Shown here piece after piece: positions 51,901 through 60,154 of a DNA stretch of 64,000 bases. A program made the translations under genes and the position numbers. The notes below the pieces were generated by a model. That model saw only the letters and a program-made list of their open reading frames with translations, searched no databases and had not been told where the DNA came from. Origin of the DNA: JBBIWA01 sp037439425 (GTDB lineage Bacteria > Acidobacteriota > Blastocatellia > RBC074); NCBI GenBank assembly GCA_037439425.1, contig JBBIWA010000024.1, positions 1-64,000 of the forward strand, in the 5' to 3' direction. The number at the start of each line of letters is the position of its first letter. Position 1 is the stretch's first letter.

Positions 51901-52647
51901 CTAGGTAATACTGCCACCATCCACAATTACCACTTCACCGATCATATAGCTGTTTTTGTCCGAGACCATAAAAGCTGCAAACTCTGCTAACTCTTCCGGA
52001 TGGCCGCGCCGGCCTTTAGCGCACCACAGTCTGTGCATCTCCAGCAAGCGGTCCGGCAATGCATCGGAAAGGTCGGTATCGAAGATCCCAGCTGCGATGG
52101 CGTTCACCGTCACGCCAAAGGGAGCCGCTTCGCGCGAAAGGCATTTGGTGAAACCAATCACTGCTGCTTTCGAGGTTGCATAGTGCACAGCAGTCGGCAA
52201 GGCGCGCACGGCTCCAACGCTGCTCAGATTGAGAATATGGCCTGAACGCTGCCGGAGCATGTATTTGAAGACCGGCTTGGTCACATTGAAAAGGCCATTG
52301 ATGTTGGTGTCAATAACCTCATCCCAGGCGCGTTCGGTCATGGTGGCAAAATTGTCGCCCCGATTGATCGCAGCATTGTTGACCAGGATGTCAATGCGTC
52401 CAAACTCTTCGTGAATCTGGCGCACCATCTTGTTGATCGCCGGCCGATCAGTCACTGAAACCTTAAAGGCCAGCGCGCGCCGCCCGTAGGATTGAATGCA
52501 GGCGACCGTAGCGGCCGCTCGTTCATCGCTCACGTTATAGTTAAAGGCAATGTCGGCTCCTTCGCGCGCGAAGACTTCACACAAAGCGCGCCCGATTCCG
52601 CGTGATCCACCGGTGATAATAGCTTTCTTTCCTTCGAGCAGTCCCAT
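51901..52647 (-). CDS. SDR family oxidoreductase, FabG-like
   Basis: A 248-residue short-chain dehydrogenase with the NADP loop ITGGSRGIGRALCEVFAREG, VNNAAINRG, catalytic serine in NLSSVGAV and Y-x-x-x-K in YATSKAAVIGFTKCLSREA, then VNAIAAGIFDT. The nearest characterised relatives are 3-oxoacyl-ACP reductases. ATG 52647 (MGLLEGKKAIITGG) is preferred; the longer frame to 52782 would overlap the glycosyltransferase gene. It is the third gene of a minus-strand run with a radical SAM protein and a glycosyltransferase, so the substrate may be a lipid precursor rather than the housekeeping fatty-acid cycle. Confidence 0.85.
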   Translation of the reverse strand: MGLLEGKKAIITGGSRGIGRALCEVFAREGADIAFNYNVSDERAAATVACIQSYGRRALAFKVSVTDRPAINKMVRQIHEEFGRIDILVNNAAINRGDNFATMTERAWDEVIDTNINGLFNVTKPVFKYMLRQRSGHILNLSSVGAVRALPTAVHYATSKAAVIGFTKCLSREAAPFGVTVNAIAAGIFDTDLSDALPDRLLEMHRLWCAKGRRGHPEELAEFAAFMVSDKNSYMIGEVVIVDGGSIT

Positions 52648-52690
52648 AACTTGAAAGTGGAGTCGAGAACTTGGAGCTCTGAGATTCGGA

Positions 52691-53893
52691 TCAAGTTTCG
52701 CTGATCCCAGACTCAGCACTCCAGGCTCCGGGGTCAGGAGTAAGGTTGCGGGTAATCTCTTCAACAATACGGCGCGTGGCATCAGGTACGGCCAGCTTGG
52801 CCGCTGCCAATCGCATCGCAGCGTGCTCAGCCGGATCGCAGATCAACTGGCGCAGGAGGGGAACGATGTCACTGGCTCTTTTCAGCAACACGCCAGCTCT
52901 GTGGCGCGCCAGCAGGTCTGCGGTGCGCGATTCCTGCGGCATTGGTGGAGTGGTAGTGTCAGCAATGATAGGCAAGCGCGAGGCGAAGGCTTCGAAGGTC
53001 GTCAATCCGCCCAGCTTGGACACCATCACATCAGCTGCGCGCATCAACTTCTCCATTGCGTCCGTGTAACCAATGACTTTGACAGGGAAAGCTGCTTGTT
53101 TGGCCACCGCCTTTGCCTCCCGCAGCAAATCTTCGTTGCGGCCCGCCAGGAAGATCGCTTGCGTGTCCACCAATTCTTCACCTTGCTTCACCATTTGCGC
53201 AAAGATGCGAGGAATGTTTCCGCCACCGATCCATCCTGCGTTGATGAAGACGGTGAACTTATCCGAGGCCAGACCCAGCTCGGCGCGCAGCATCGCTTGA
53301 GTCTCTTCGTTGTGGTCCTGAAACTTCGGATGAATCGGGATCCCACAGATTTTGATCTTTTCGGCAGGCACTCCGTAATCAACCAGTTGCTGCTTCGCTT
53401 CTTCTGTCGCGACCAGATAAAGACTCACCTCCTGGCAGGCCCATCCCCGCCAGAAACCGTAGCAGGGGTCAGTGACGACCGTCACCAAAGGAATTCGCCC
53501 AAGCAGCCCCAGCTCGCGCAGTATCCGGCCCAGGAAATGCTGCGTCATGGGGTGGACGGAGATGACTACCTGCGGACAGTAACGCTCAAAAAGTTGCTGC
53601 GCATAGCGCGCCGTTAAGCGATAGAGGAAGTTCGATTCGTTGGGGCGAAAATGCTCGATCGCCCAGTAGTAGTACTTCATTAACGGCTGATGATACCGCA
53701 GCAGATAGTTATAAAGCTCCGCCGCTTTCCGTGCCAGCAAGTGCGACTCTTCAAGAGCACGGACGATGTTGACCAAGCAATCAGGCGCCGAGAAACGCTT
53801 CAGGCCATCGGCAATGGCCGCCGCTGCGCTGCTATGACCGCCGCCCGTGTCCGAAGTGATGATCAGAAATTTCTTGGCTTTGGTGCCAGCCAT
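52691..53893 (-). CDS. MGDG-synthase-type glycosyltransferase (family 28)
   Basis: A 400-residue glycosyltransferase of the monogalactosyldiacylglycerol synthase/UgtP type, which adds hexoses from UDP-sugar to diacylglycerol. The N-terminal TSDTGGGHSSAAAAIADGL is the family motif. The acceptor-side region VISVHPMTQHFLGRIL follows, then VTVVTDPCYGFWRGWACQ and the C-terminal donor-binding part with INAGWIGGGNIPRI, VIGYTDAMEKLMRAADVMVSK and SKLGGLTTFEAFASRLP. Nearly soluble, it should act at the membrane surface. It follows the radical SAM gene by 37 bases and is followed by the SDR gene. Confidence 0.87.
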   Translation of the reverse strand: MAGTKAKKFLIITSDTGGGHSSAAAAIADGLKRFSAPDCLVNIVRALEESHLLARKAAELYNYLLRYHQPLMKYYYWAIEHFRPNESNFLYRLTARYAQQLFERYCPQVVISVHPMTQHFLGRILRELGLLGRIPLVTVVTDPCYGFWRGWACQEVSLYLVATEEAKQQLVDYGVPAEKIKICGIPIHPKFQDHNEETQAMLRAELGLASDKFTVFINAGWIGGGNIPRIFAQMVKQGEELVDTQAIFLAGRNEDLLREAKAVAKQAAFPVKVIGYTDAMEKLMRAADVMVSKLGGLTTFEAFASRLPIIADTTTPPMPQESRTADLLARHRAGVLLKRASDIVPLLRQLICDPAEHAAMRLAAAKLAVPDATRRIVEEITRNLTPDPGAWSAESGISET

Positions 53894-53930
53894 GCAAGAG
53901 AAACTCTCAACCCAGGGTGTAGTGGAATAC

Positions 53931-55097
53931 TCAATCGGCTACTGGAAATCGGCAGTCAGCAATCGGCGCAGCTGCCAACGGCTCAGCCACATAAGACTTC
54001 TTCAGTTGGCGTTCGAGTCTCTTGATCTGAACCAGGTGCTTCGGATTGAAAGCCAGTGAAGGATAGTAGCAGTTCGATTCATGAGTGCAAAAGCACCCTT
54101 TCCTTGCTTGCTGGCGTCGCTTTTGCATCTCCGGCGAGCGCCATAAAGCCGCAAAGTTCCAATCATAGTCGCGCAGATTGCCAACTGGGGCGAGGTTCTC
54201 GCAACTCGACACAGTGCCTTCGTCGTAGATCACACCGCCAGTGTTGCCCGCATGACAGGTCAGTTGCGCTCTCTGGGTCTCTTCTGTGCGCGCGATCAGT
54301 TCGTGCATATAAATGTCAATCGCCGCTTTGAAGTAGCCGCCCTTACCCGCATAGTGATTCTTGATCACGCCGCGCCGCGAATCCTCATCAATCAGTTGGA
54401 CCAGCCGCCGGTAGCGATTGAGGTCTATGTTCAATTCTTCAGGTTTCGCCGAAGGTGGGCGAATGTAATTGACATTGATCTTATCTGGCTTCAGCTCGGA
54501 GCGCAGATAGTCGTACCACTCGAAGATGTGGTCCTGGTTTGAATTCATCAAACAGGTGCAGGTTTGCACGTCCAGCCGCGGATATTGACGCTTAAGCTCC
54601 TGCAGCTTACGTGCCGTGTCAATCGCGATGTCCCAGCTGCCTGGTTTCTGCCGAATCTTTTCGTGCTCCTCTTTCAAACCATCAATGCCGAGCGCCACCG
54701 TGACGTTGAGCTTGGGGCACTCCTCGAGAATGCGGGTGACATCGGGAAGGATTCGCTTCTGAATCTGCCCGTTCGACATCAAGTAAATAGACTCCAGTTG
54801 TGTGTTTTCATAAAAAGCGCGCGCCACTTCGGGCAGGTCTTTGCGCGTGAACGGCTCACCACCAGCAATGACCAGGACAGGAAGCTGACCGCCGAAGGTT
54901 TCGCTCACGCGCCGGAGCTGATCAGTCGTCATCTGCAGCTTCTTCCGGGGTAGATCATCGAGTTCTTCGGTAAAGAAGCAGTGCAGGCAGCGCATATCGC
55001 AGACTGAGGTGATCAGAATGTTGAGCATGACTGGCGAAGTGACGCCACCAGCCAGCACTCGTCCGTAGCGTTTGAGCAATTCAAAGTTGTAATTCAT
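53931..55097 (-). CDS. radical SAM/SPASM domain protein of unknown substrate
   Basis: A 388-residue radical SAM protein. The [4Fe-4S] binding motif is CDMRCLHC (C33, C37, C40), then VIAGGEPFTRKDL (GGE motif), ALGIDGLKEEHEKI and a C-terminal Cys-rich SPASM-like region (CHAGNTGGVIYDEGTVSSCE, then KGCFCTHESNC). ATG 55097 has GGGAAAG upstream and gives MNYNFELLKRYGRVLAGG; the open frame to 55181 is leader. Downstream are the MGDG-type glycosyltransferase and an SDR. No short precursor peptide gene was seen beside it, so modification of a lipid, sugar or enzyme is more likely than RiPP maturation, but this is inference. Confidence 0.85.
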   Translation of the reverse strand: MNYNFELLKRYGRVLAGGVTSPVMLNILITSVCDMRCLHCFFTEELDDLPRKKLQMTTDQLRRVSETFGGQLPVLVIAGGEPFTRKDLPEVARAFYENTQLESIYLMSNGQIQKRILPDVTRILEECPKLNVTVALGIDGLKEEHEKIRQKPGSWDIAIDTARKLQELKRQYPRLDVQTCTCLMNSNQDHIFEWYDYLRSELKPDKINVNYIRPPSAKPEELNIDLNRYRRLVQLIDEDSRRGVIKNHYAGKGGYFKAAIDIYMHELIARTEETQRAQLTCHAGNTGGVIYDEGTVSSCENLAPVGNLRDYDWNFAALWRSPEMQKRRQQARKGCFCTHESNCYYPSLAFNPKHLVQIKRLERQLKKSYVAEPLAAAPIADCRFPVAD

Positions 55098-55174
55098 GCG
55101 ACTTTCCCAAGCAGTTGCTATAATCAGGTATTGCCAAAACAGTGAATGCCTTATTAAGCGTTTTTTGTCTCGTA

Positions 55175-56131
55175 ATGTCAAACGGAAACGGTGCTACTTT
55201 TATGCTCACCTATCCACTACCGCACCTGGACTGGGAGCAGCATCTGTGCCACCAATTGCTTGTCCAGCCTTGCCTCCAGCCAGGCGAGGTCTGGTGCGGC
55301 GAGCATGGTCATTGCGTTGACTACCCAGGGGCGGCTCCGCGAAGCGATGTGATGCTACTATGCAGCTGGCGCCGGGCGCTTGCGATTCACGATCTGCCGT
55401 ACAATTTCATCGCCTCTGGGAAACGCTGCACAGAGCAGTTCATCGACTGGTGCCGGCAAGTCATTAGCAACACAGATGTGGTGTTGAAACCAGACAGCAG
55501 TCTCTCTCTCTGGATCGGCGCGGGTCAAAAAGCAGGCTTCGTGCCGCTGCAGGAGCTGATGCTGATGATGCGTGACACAGCTTTCACCTCGCGCAGCCTT
55601 ATTACACTGCGCAATCAGTGCGGCTATAGGGCGCAGAAAAATCGGATGTGCGCGCGGCGGGAATTGTTCCACTAAACCAAAGGCAATCCCGACTTCCCGC
55701 CACAACATACCAATATCCCCAAAGCCGTGCGCGGATATTACAAAGAGGTCAATGGGTGACGCGCCGAAAATACAGAACGTGGGAGCGGGCTAACGATCCG
55801 CGCCGGCAACGTCTGGTTTGACATTCAGCAGGTCTTTTATCGCGTGGAGGAGCAGGTCAATGGCTACTACGCCCAGAGACTGCTCAAGGCAATCAAGCGC
55901 ATCATTGAGGCCAGTTCGCCGTGTGGCGATTTGGTGCGGGATCTCTTCGCGCATTCAGAAACAACGCTGTTGGCAGCGGAGACGATGAGGCACACCTGTT
56001 TCAGGATGGATATGGATCCGATTTCTTGTGAAATCACCATTCGGTGGCTCGAACATTTCCGGCGCACGGGCCGCACGGGCTGGCAAAATAGTAATCCATT
56101 TGCGCGTGAGCTAGGAGGGAAAGATGAGTAA
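55175..56131 (+). pseudogene. DNA methyltransferase pseudogene (beta-class, N6-A/N4-C type)
   Basis: One reading frame shows a nearly full methyltransferase interrupted by TAA (55673-55675) and TGA (55757-55759). Before the first stop: HDLPYNFIASG at the place of the catalytic DPPY motif, NTDVVLKPDSSLSLWIGAGQ, and SLITLRNQCGYRAQKNRM. After it: TKGNPDFPPQH and AVRGYYKEVNG. After the second stop: RAGNVWFDIQQVFYRVEEQV, KAIKRIIEASS and DLFAHSETTLLAAET at the place of motif I (D-x-F-x-G-S-G-T-T). Both catalytic and SAM motifs carry damaging changes (DPPY to DLPY, GSGTT to HSETT). The end (NPFARELGGKDE) overlaps the next gene's start, and its GGAGGG serves as that gene's ribosome-binding site. No restriction enzyme is nearby. 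Confidence 0.8.
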
Positions 56132-56783
56132 ATCCGTCTGGAAAGGTCTCGCCCTGGTTAGCGGCGGGGTGCTTGTGGGGGCCTTCATTACGCTGGTTGG
56201 CTGGAGCCTGCATCTCAAACTCATCCCTGAAGAGAATATAGTGCAATCAGCGACGCTCACTTTGCTTAAGATCGAGCGCCAGAATCAACTGGTGACGACT
56301 CGCGCCTTCGTCCAAGCAGTCGTGCGCAAACGAAGCGAAGCCTGGTATGGCAATGCCGAGGTGATCCGCATCGTCCCGGCAACGATTCATTATGCTGTGG
56401 ATCTGGCCGAGATAGATCGCGCGCAACTAGAATACGACCGATCCACGCGTCTGCTCTTTGTGCCGCTGCCTGATGTCAAGGTGCTTTCGATCGATCCAGA
56501 CCTGGAACGAGCCGAAATTATTCGTAGCCTTGATTTGCTTCGCACTGAAGGCGGGACAGGCAATAAACTGGAAGTAGAGACTGAAAAGATGGTGCGCCCC
56601 ACGCTCGAAAAGCTCGCCACTTCCCCGGCAGCCATCACAGTAGCTAAGGATCAGGCTATCGCCTCGATCAAGTACTTGCTTGAATCCACACTGAGCGCGA
56701 CAGGCCACTCCGTGGAGGTGCGCCCCTACTTCAAAAGTGAAGGTAAGGGGCCAGTGATGCATGAACCGTACCGGGAGCGGTAG
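56124..56783 (+). CDS. DUF4230 domain-containing membrane-anchored protein
   Basis: A 219-residue protein with one N-terminal membrane helix (GLALVSGGVLVGAFITLVGW) and a soluble DUF4230 domain: TLLKIERQNQLVTTRAFVQA, ATIHYAVDLAEIDRAQLEYD, LLFVPLPDVKVLSIDPDLER and a helical C-terminus (ASIKYLLESTLSATGHSVEV). AGGAGGG is placed seven bases before ATG 56124. The function of DUF4230 is unknown. It converges on ybgF with a 25-base gap. Confidence 0.85.
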   Translation: MSKSVWKGLALVSGGVLVGAFITLVGWSLHLKLIPEENIVQSATLTLLKIERQNQLVTTRAFVQAVVRKRSEAWYGNAEVIRIVPATIHYAVDLAEIDRAQLEYDRSTRLLFVPLPDVKVLSIDPDLERAEIIRSLDLLRTEGGTGNKLEVETEKMVRPTLEKLATSPAAITVAKDQAIASIKYLLESTLSATGHSVEVRPYFKSEGKGPVMHEPYRER

Positions 56784-56808
56784 CGACCGGCCAAAAACTC
56801 CGGGCTTC

Positions 56809-57690
56809 TTACTCCGGCCGGCGCTGGCGGCGCGGTTCGGGCGCAGTGAGCAGCTCTGGCGCTAGCTGCTGTAGCTGTTGCGCAGCCAGCCCCGCTTCAA
56901 TGCTTTTCGGATAAGCCTTGATCAGAGCCTGCAACTGTTTGATCGCTTCCTCGCGCTTTCCCATCTCCACGAGCACCAGCGCTTTTTTGTAGAGCGCAGG
57001 CGCTACCTTGTCGCCCTTGGGATTAAGGGTAGAGACGCGATTCAGTTCAACCACAGCTTCTTCATACTTCTTCTGCGCGAAGAGAATCTCACCGATCCAG
57101 TACTGCGCGTTGTCCGACAGCTCTGAATCGGGATAGGTTTCGACATATTGGCGGAATTCAGAGAGGGCGAGCTCGTAGTTGCCTCGCGAGTAGTCAGCAT
57201 AAGCCGCGGCGAAGAGCTGTTCGGGGTTGCCCGGAGTGATTTGTGCTAGAACCGGTTGTCTAGGAACATCCTCGATCAGCTTCTTGAGCTGAGCAAACTG
57301 TTCAGAGAGGCGCTCCATGCGCTGATTGGTATCGCGAATCTGCTCGCTTAGAGTCGAGAGTGGTGTAGTACCCATCACAGTCGTCACAGTCCGGGAGATC
57401 GTGTCAAGGTTGGTCGAAAGCGAGGTCTGCGAGCGGCGGATCCCCGAGATATTGTCGCCCATCTGCACAATCAGCGCGTTCATTTCACCAGTGGTTTTGT
57501 TAAGGGTCTCCTGCATGCTTTGCACCTGACGCTGCAGGACTGTGAGCTCGGTCTTCATAATCTCAAGTTGCGCCGCCAGCTTGGCAATCATTTCCTTTTC
57601 TTCTTTGTCACCCCCTGCATTCAGTGGAATCACAGCAAGAGTCAACAAAAAGAACCCACATGCGAAGCGATGAAACAGCCTACTGCTCAT
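56809..57690 (-). CDS. ybgF: Tol-Pal system-associated TPR protein YbgF/CpoB
   Basis: A 293-residue exported protein: signal peptide (FHRFACGFFLLTLAVIPLNA), an N-terminal coiled coil (MIAKLAAQLEIMKTELTVLQ and on to ~130) and C-terminal TPR repeats (LFAAAYADYSRGNYELALSE, YPDSELSDNAQYWIGEILFA and two more). In E. coli CpoB links Tol energy to outer-membrane constriction and PBP1B. AAAGGGAG is well placed before ATG 57690; the frame open to 57780 would overlap pal. It is the last gene of the tol operon. Confidence 0.9.
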   Translation of the reverse strand: MSSRLFHRFACGFFLLTLAVIPLNAGGDKEEKEMIAKLAAQLEIMKTELTVLQRQVQSMQETLNKTTGEMNALIVQMGDNISGIRRSQTSLSTNLDTISRTVTTVMGTTPLSTLSEQIRDTNQRMERLSEQFAQLKKLIEDVPRQPVLAQITPGNPEQLFAAAYADYSRGNYELALSEFRQYVETYPDSELSDNAQYWIGEILFAQKKYEEAVVELNRVSTLNPKGDKVAPALYKKALVLVEMGKREEAIKQLQALIKAYPKSIEAGLAAQQLQQLAPELLTAPEPRRQRRPE

Positions 57691-57763
57691 ACTGACTCCC
57701 TTTGCCAAAGGTGAAAGTGGAGCACGCGTGACGACCAGCTTATGCTCCACTTTCCACACTTGA

Positions 57764-58747
57764 TCAACGGCGCTCTCCACCTCTCAGGTAGACAAAATCA
57801 TCACGGCGGTCATGCGCCCACGAAGGAATGATGTCAGGTGCGCCTTCAGAGGTGCCCTGCGCCTTCTCCAAACCGTAGCTGACCGTCTCGATGCGGGCGG
57901 CATCCACGCCAAGGCTGACCAGGAAGTTCCTCGCCGCACGAGCGCGCCGGTCGCCCAGGCCCAGATTATATTCCGCTGTGCCACGCGGATCGCAGTTGCC
58001 CTCGATGCGAAAGACAATGCTGCGATTGCGATCCTGAAGTAACCACTCTGCTGCGCGACGTAGCTTCTCCTGCTCTGAGGGTTTCAGCTCAGCCTTGTCA
58101 AAATCGAAGAAGATCGCTGTGACTGCGCGAGCAAATTGCTCCTCAATGGCTGGCTCAGGCGGTTGAGTAACCCGTGGACGTTCTACTGGTGGCGGGGGAG
58201 GCGGTGGTTCAGTTACTGTAATACGCACGCCCGCGGTGGCTGTTCCGCCCTCACCCACCGCCGTGCCTGTATAGGTGGTCGAAACGCGCGGGCTGACCTC
58301 GCGCTCTCCAGAAACGGGCACGTCACCCAGGCCGGAGATAGTTACGACCTTGGCATTGGTAGTCGTCCAGATTAGTTTGGCGCTCTGGCCGTGCTCGATG
58401 GCGTCCGGCTCGGCGCGCAGGGTGATTGTCGGTGCGGGGATAGTCTTGACCCTGACATTTACGGTGGCGCTGTCACGAGCTTCTTTGCGGCCACGTTTAG
58501 CAAGAAGCTCATAGGTAGTGGTTTGCTCCGGGGTGACTGTCTTTGCGCCAACCTTCTCGACGGGCTGGCCGTCGAGCTGCACTTGTTTGGCATTCTTTGT
58601 CTCCCAACTGACTGTCACCGGGTCTCCCTTCTCAATCTCGTTGCGCGAAACTTTGATCTGGGCTGTCGGTGGTGCGCAACTCCAGCCCAAAGTGGCTGCG
58701 ATGATCACGAGGATCAACAAAGCTAATTTCTCTATCCTTCTGTTCAT
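57764..58747 (-). CDS. pal: peptidoglycan-associated lipoprotein Pal with long N-terminal extension
   Basis: A 327-residue outer-membrane lipoprotein. The signal peptide ends in LGWSC, an imperfect lipobox. Residues ~30-195 hold two Ig-like domains (IEKGDPVTVSWETKNAKQVQ; IEHGQSAKLIWTTTNAKVVT) and a short proline stretch. The C-terminal OmpA/Pal domain has AIFFDFDKAELKPSEQEKL, IEGNCDPRGTAEYNLGLGDR and RARAARNFLVSLGV, the peptidoglycan-binding residues included. Ordinary Pal lacks the Ig modules (about 170 residues total). It sits between tolB and ybgF. Confidence 0.9.
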   Translation of the reverse strand: MNRRIEKLALLILVIIAATLGWSCAPPTAQIKVSRNEIEKGDPVTVSWETKNAKQVQLDGQPVEKVGAKTVTPEQTTTYELLAKRGRKEARDSATVNVRVKTIPAPTITLRAEPDAIEHGQSAKLIWTTTNAKVVTISGLGDVPVSGEREVSPRVSTTYTGTAVGEGGTATAGVRITVTEPPPPPPPVERPRVTQPPEPAIEEQFARAVTAIFFDFDKAELKPSEQEKLRRAAEWLLQDRNRSIVFRIEGNCDPRGTAEYNLGLGDRRARAARNFLVSLGVDAARIETVSYGLEKAQGTSEGAPDIIPSWAHDRRDDFVYLRGGERR

Positions 58748-58846
58748 TGGTCTTTTCTCCTTTTCGGTTTTGAGGCGGCAGTAACAGGAGGCGCACGGTG
58801 AAGACTACTAACTACGCCCTCTCTCCTTTACCCCACCTATTGCTTA

Positions 58847-60133
58847 CTATTTTGACCATGATGGCGAACGCCCACCTGAGCGCGTGAGCTGGCGCTGCTG
58901 GCTACCATCAATATGCATCGCCCAGATCTCCCAACGACCTGTGCGGTTTGATTGAAAAGCCAGGTGGCGACCATTGGGAGACCAGGAAGGGCTTTCATTG
59001 CGGCCCTCGCGCGTCAGACGGACGACCTGACCAGAAGCAACATCAGTCAAGTAAATATCGAAGTTTCCACCACCACCATCCCAGGTGAAAGCAATGAAGC
59101 GACCATCGGGTGACCAGGCAGGCGAGTCCATATGTCCACCCAGGTTGAGTAGTGGCCGCTGGTTCCCGCCGCTGGCGTCCATGAGATAAAGCTGTGGTGA
59201 ACCGCCTCTGTCAGAGACGAAGACAATTTCACGTCCTGTTTTTGGGTTCCAGCGAGGTGAGATGTTGACAGTGTTGCGTGTGTGCGTCAAGCGGCGGACA
59301 GCTGCAAGATCAGGCCTCGCGACATAAATCTCCATCGAATCACCGTCCTTGCTCGAACTGAAAACAATCTCTCCTGTCGGCGAAATCGAAGGCGAAGTGG
59401 TCGTGGCACTGAATTGGGTCGAGCCGATAACCAACCCATCTTCGCCGCGAATGACGATGTTGGGCTGGCCGCTGCGATAAGAGACATAAGCTAGCCGGCT
59501 GCCGTCGGGCGAAAAAGCTGGAAAGAGTGCGATTGAGCCATCACGAGTGAACTGGCGTGCGCCGTAGCCGTCGTAATCCATTACGTAGACTTCGCGATTG
59601 TTGATGTAAGCAATCTTTGAAGTCGCAATGCCTTCGACCCCGAGCAGTAGTTTGACGATCTGATCGGCGAATTCGTGTGCCATCCGCCGCGGCTCTCCTG
59701 TGAGGCGAGCGGTGAGCAATTGCTGTTGCGTCTTCACATCGTAGAGAAAGCCGACAGCCTCATTTGCACTGCTTAGATTGCCAAAGGCAACATAGTCGGC
59801 CTTGACCGGTTCCTGCGACCAGTCGGCGAATCTGAGCGCCGAAGGGTCGGCCAAAAGTGTCTTAGGGTAAAGACTCTTTCCGACCAGGGAGGCCACGCTG
59901 GCGAACTTCAGATCATTCCAGAGGACTTCGTTGAAAGTAACGACGGCTTCTTGTGCTCCACTGGCGCGCGGCTGGAAGTCGGCCACAGCAAGCGCAGCCC
60001 CACTGCCAGGCGTCACGATAATTGTGCCGATCTGTCTACTCAACTCTTCAGCCTGCTGCTGAGCTGCCGGACGCTCAAGCAGCAGCGCCGCCACCAGGAT
60101 TAGAAGATAAAATACGAAAAAGACTCCTCTCAT
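58847..60133 (-). CDS. tolB: Tol-Pal system beta-propeller protein TolB
   Basis: A 428-residue periplasmic protein with an N-terminal signal (VFYLLILVAALLLERPAAQQ), the TolB N-domain (~45-175) and a six-bladed beta-propeller of TolB/PD40 repeats: IALFPAFSPDGSRLAYVSYR, TSPSISPTGEIVFSSSKDG, VNISPRWNPKTGREIVFVSD, MDSPAWSPDGRFIAFTWDGG and ESPSWSPNGRHLAFQSNRTG. It binds Pal and TolA in E. coli. It lies in order between tolA-like and pal genes. Confidence 0.93.
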   Translation of the reverse strand: MRGVFFVFYLLILVAALLLERPAAQQQAEELSRQIGTIIVTPGSGAALAVADFQPRASGAQEAVVTFNEVLWNDLKFASVASLVGKSLYPKTLLADPSALRFADWSQEPVKADYVAFGNLSSANEAVGFLYDVKTQQQLLTARLTGEPRRMAHEFADQIVKLLLGVEGIATSKIAYINNREVYVMDYDGYGARQFTRDGSIALFPAFSPDGSRLAYVSYRSGQPNIVIRGEDGLVIGSTQFSATTTSPSISPTGEIVFSSSKDGDSMEIYVARPDLAAVRRLTHTRNTVNISPRWNPKTGREIVFVSDRGGSPQLYLMDASGGNQRPLLNLGGHMDSPAWSPDGRFIAFTWDGGGGNFDIYLTDVASGQVVRLTREGRNESPSWSPNGRHLAFQSNRTGRWEIWAMHIDGSQQRQLTRSGGRSPSWSK

Positions 60134-60154
60134 TAGTTCTCCTGCGATAACGCA

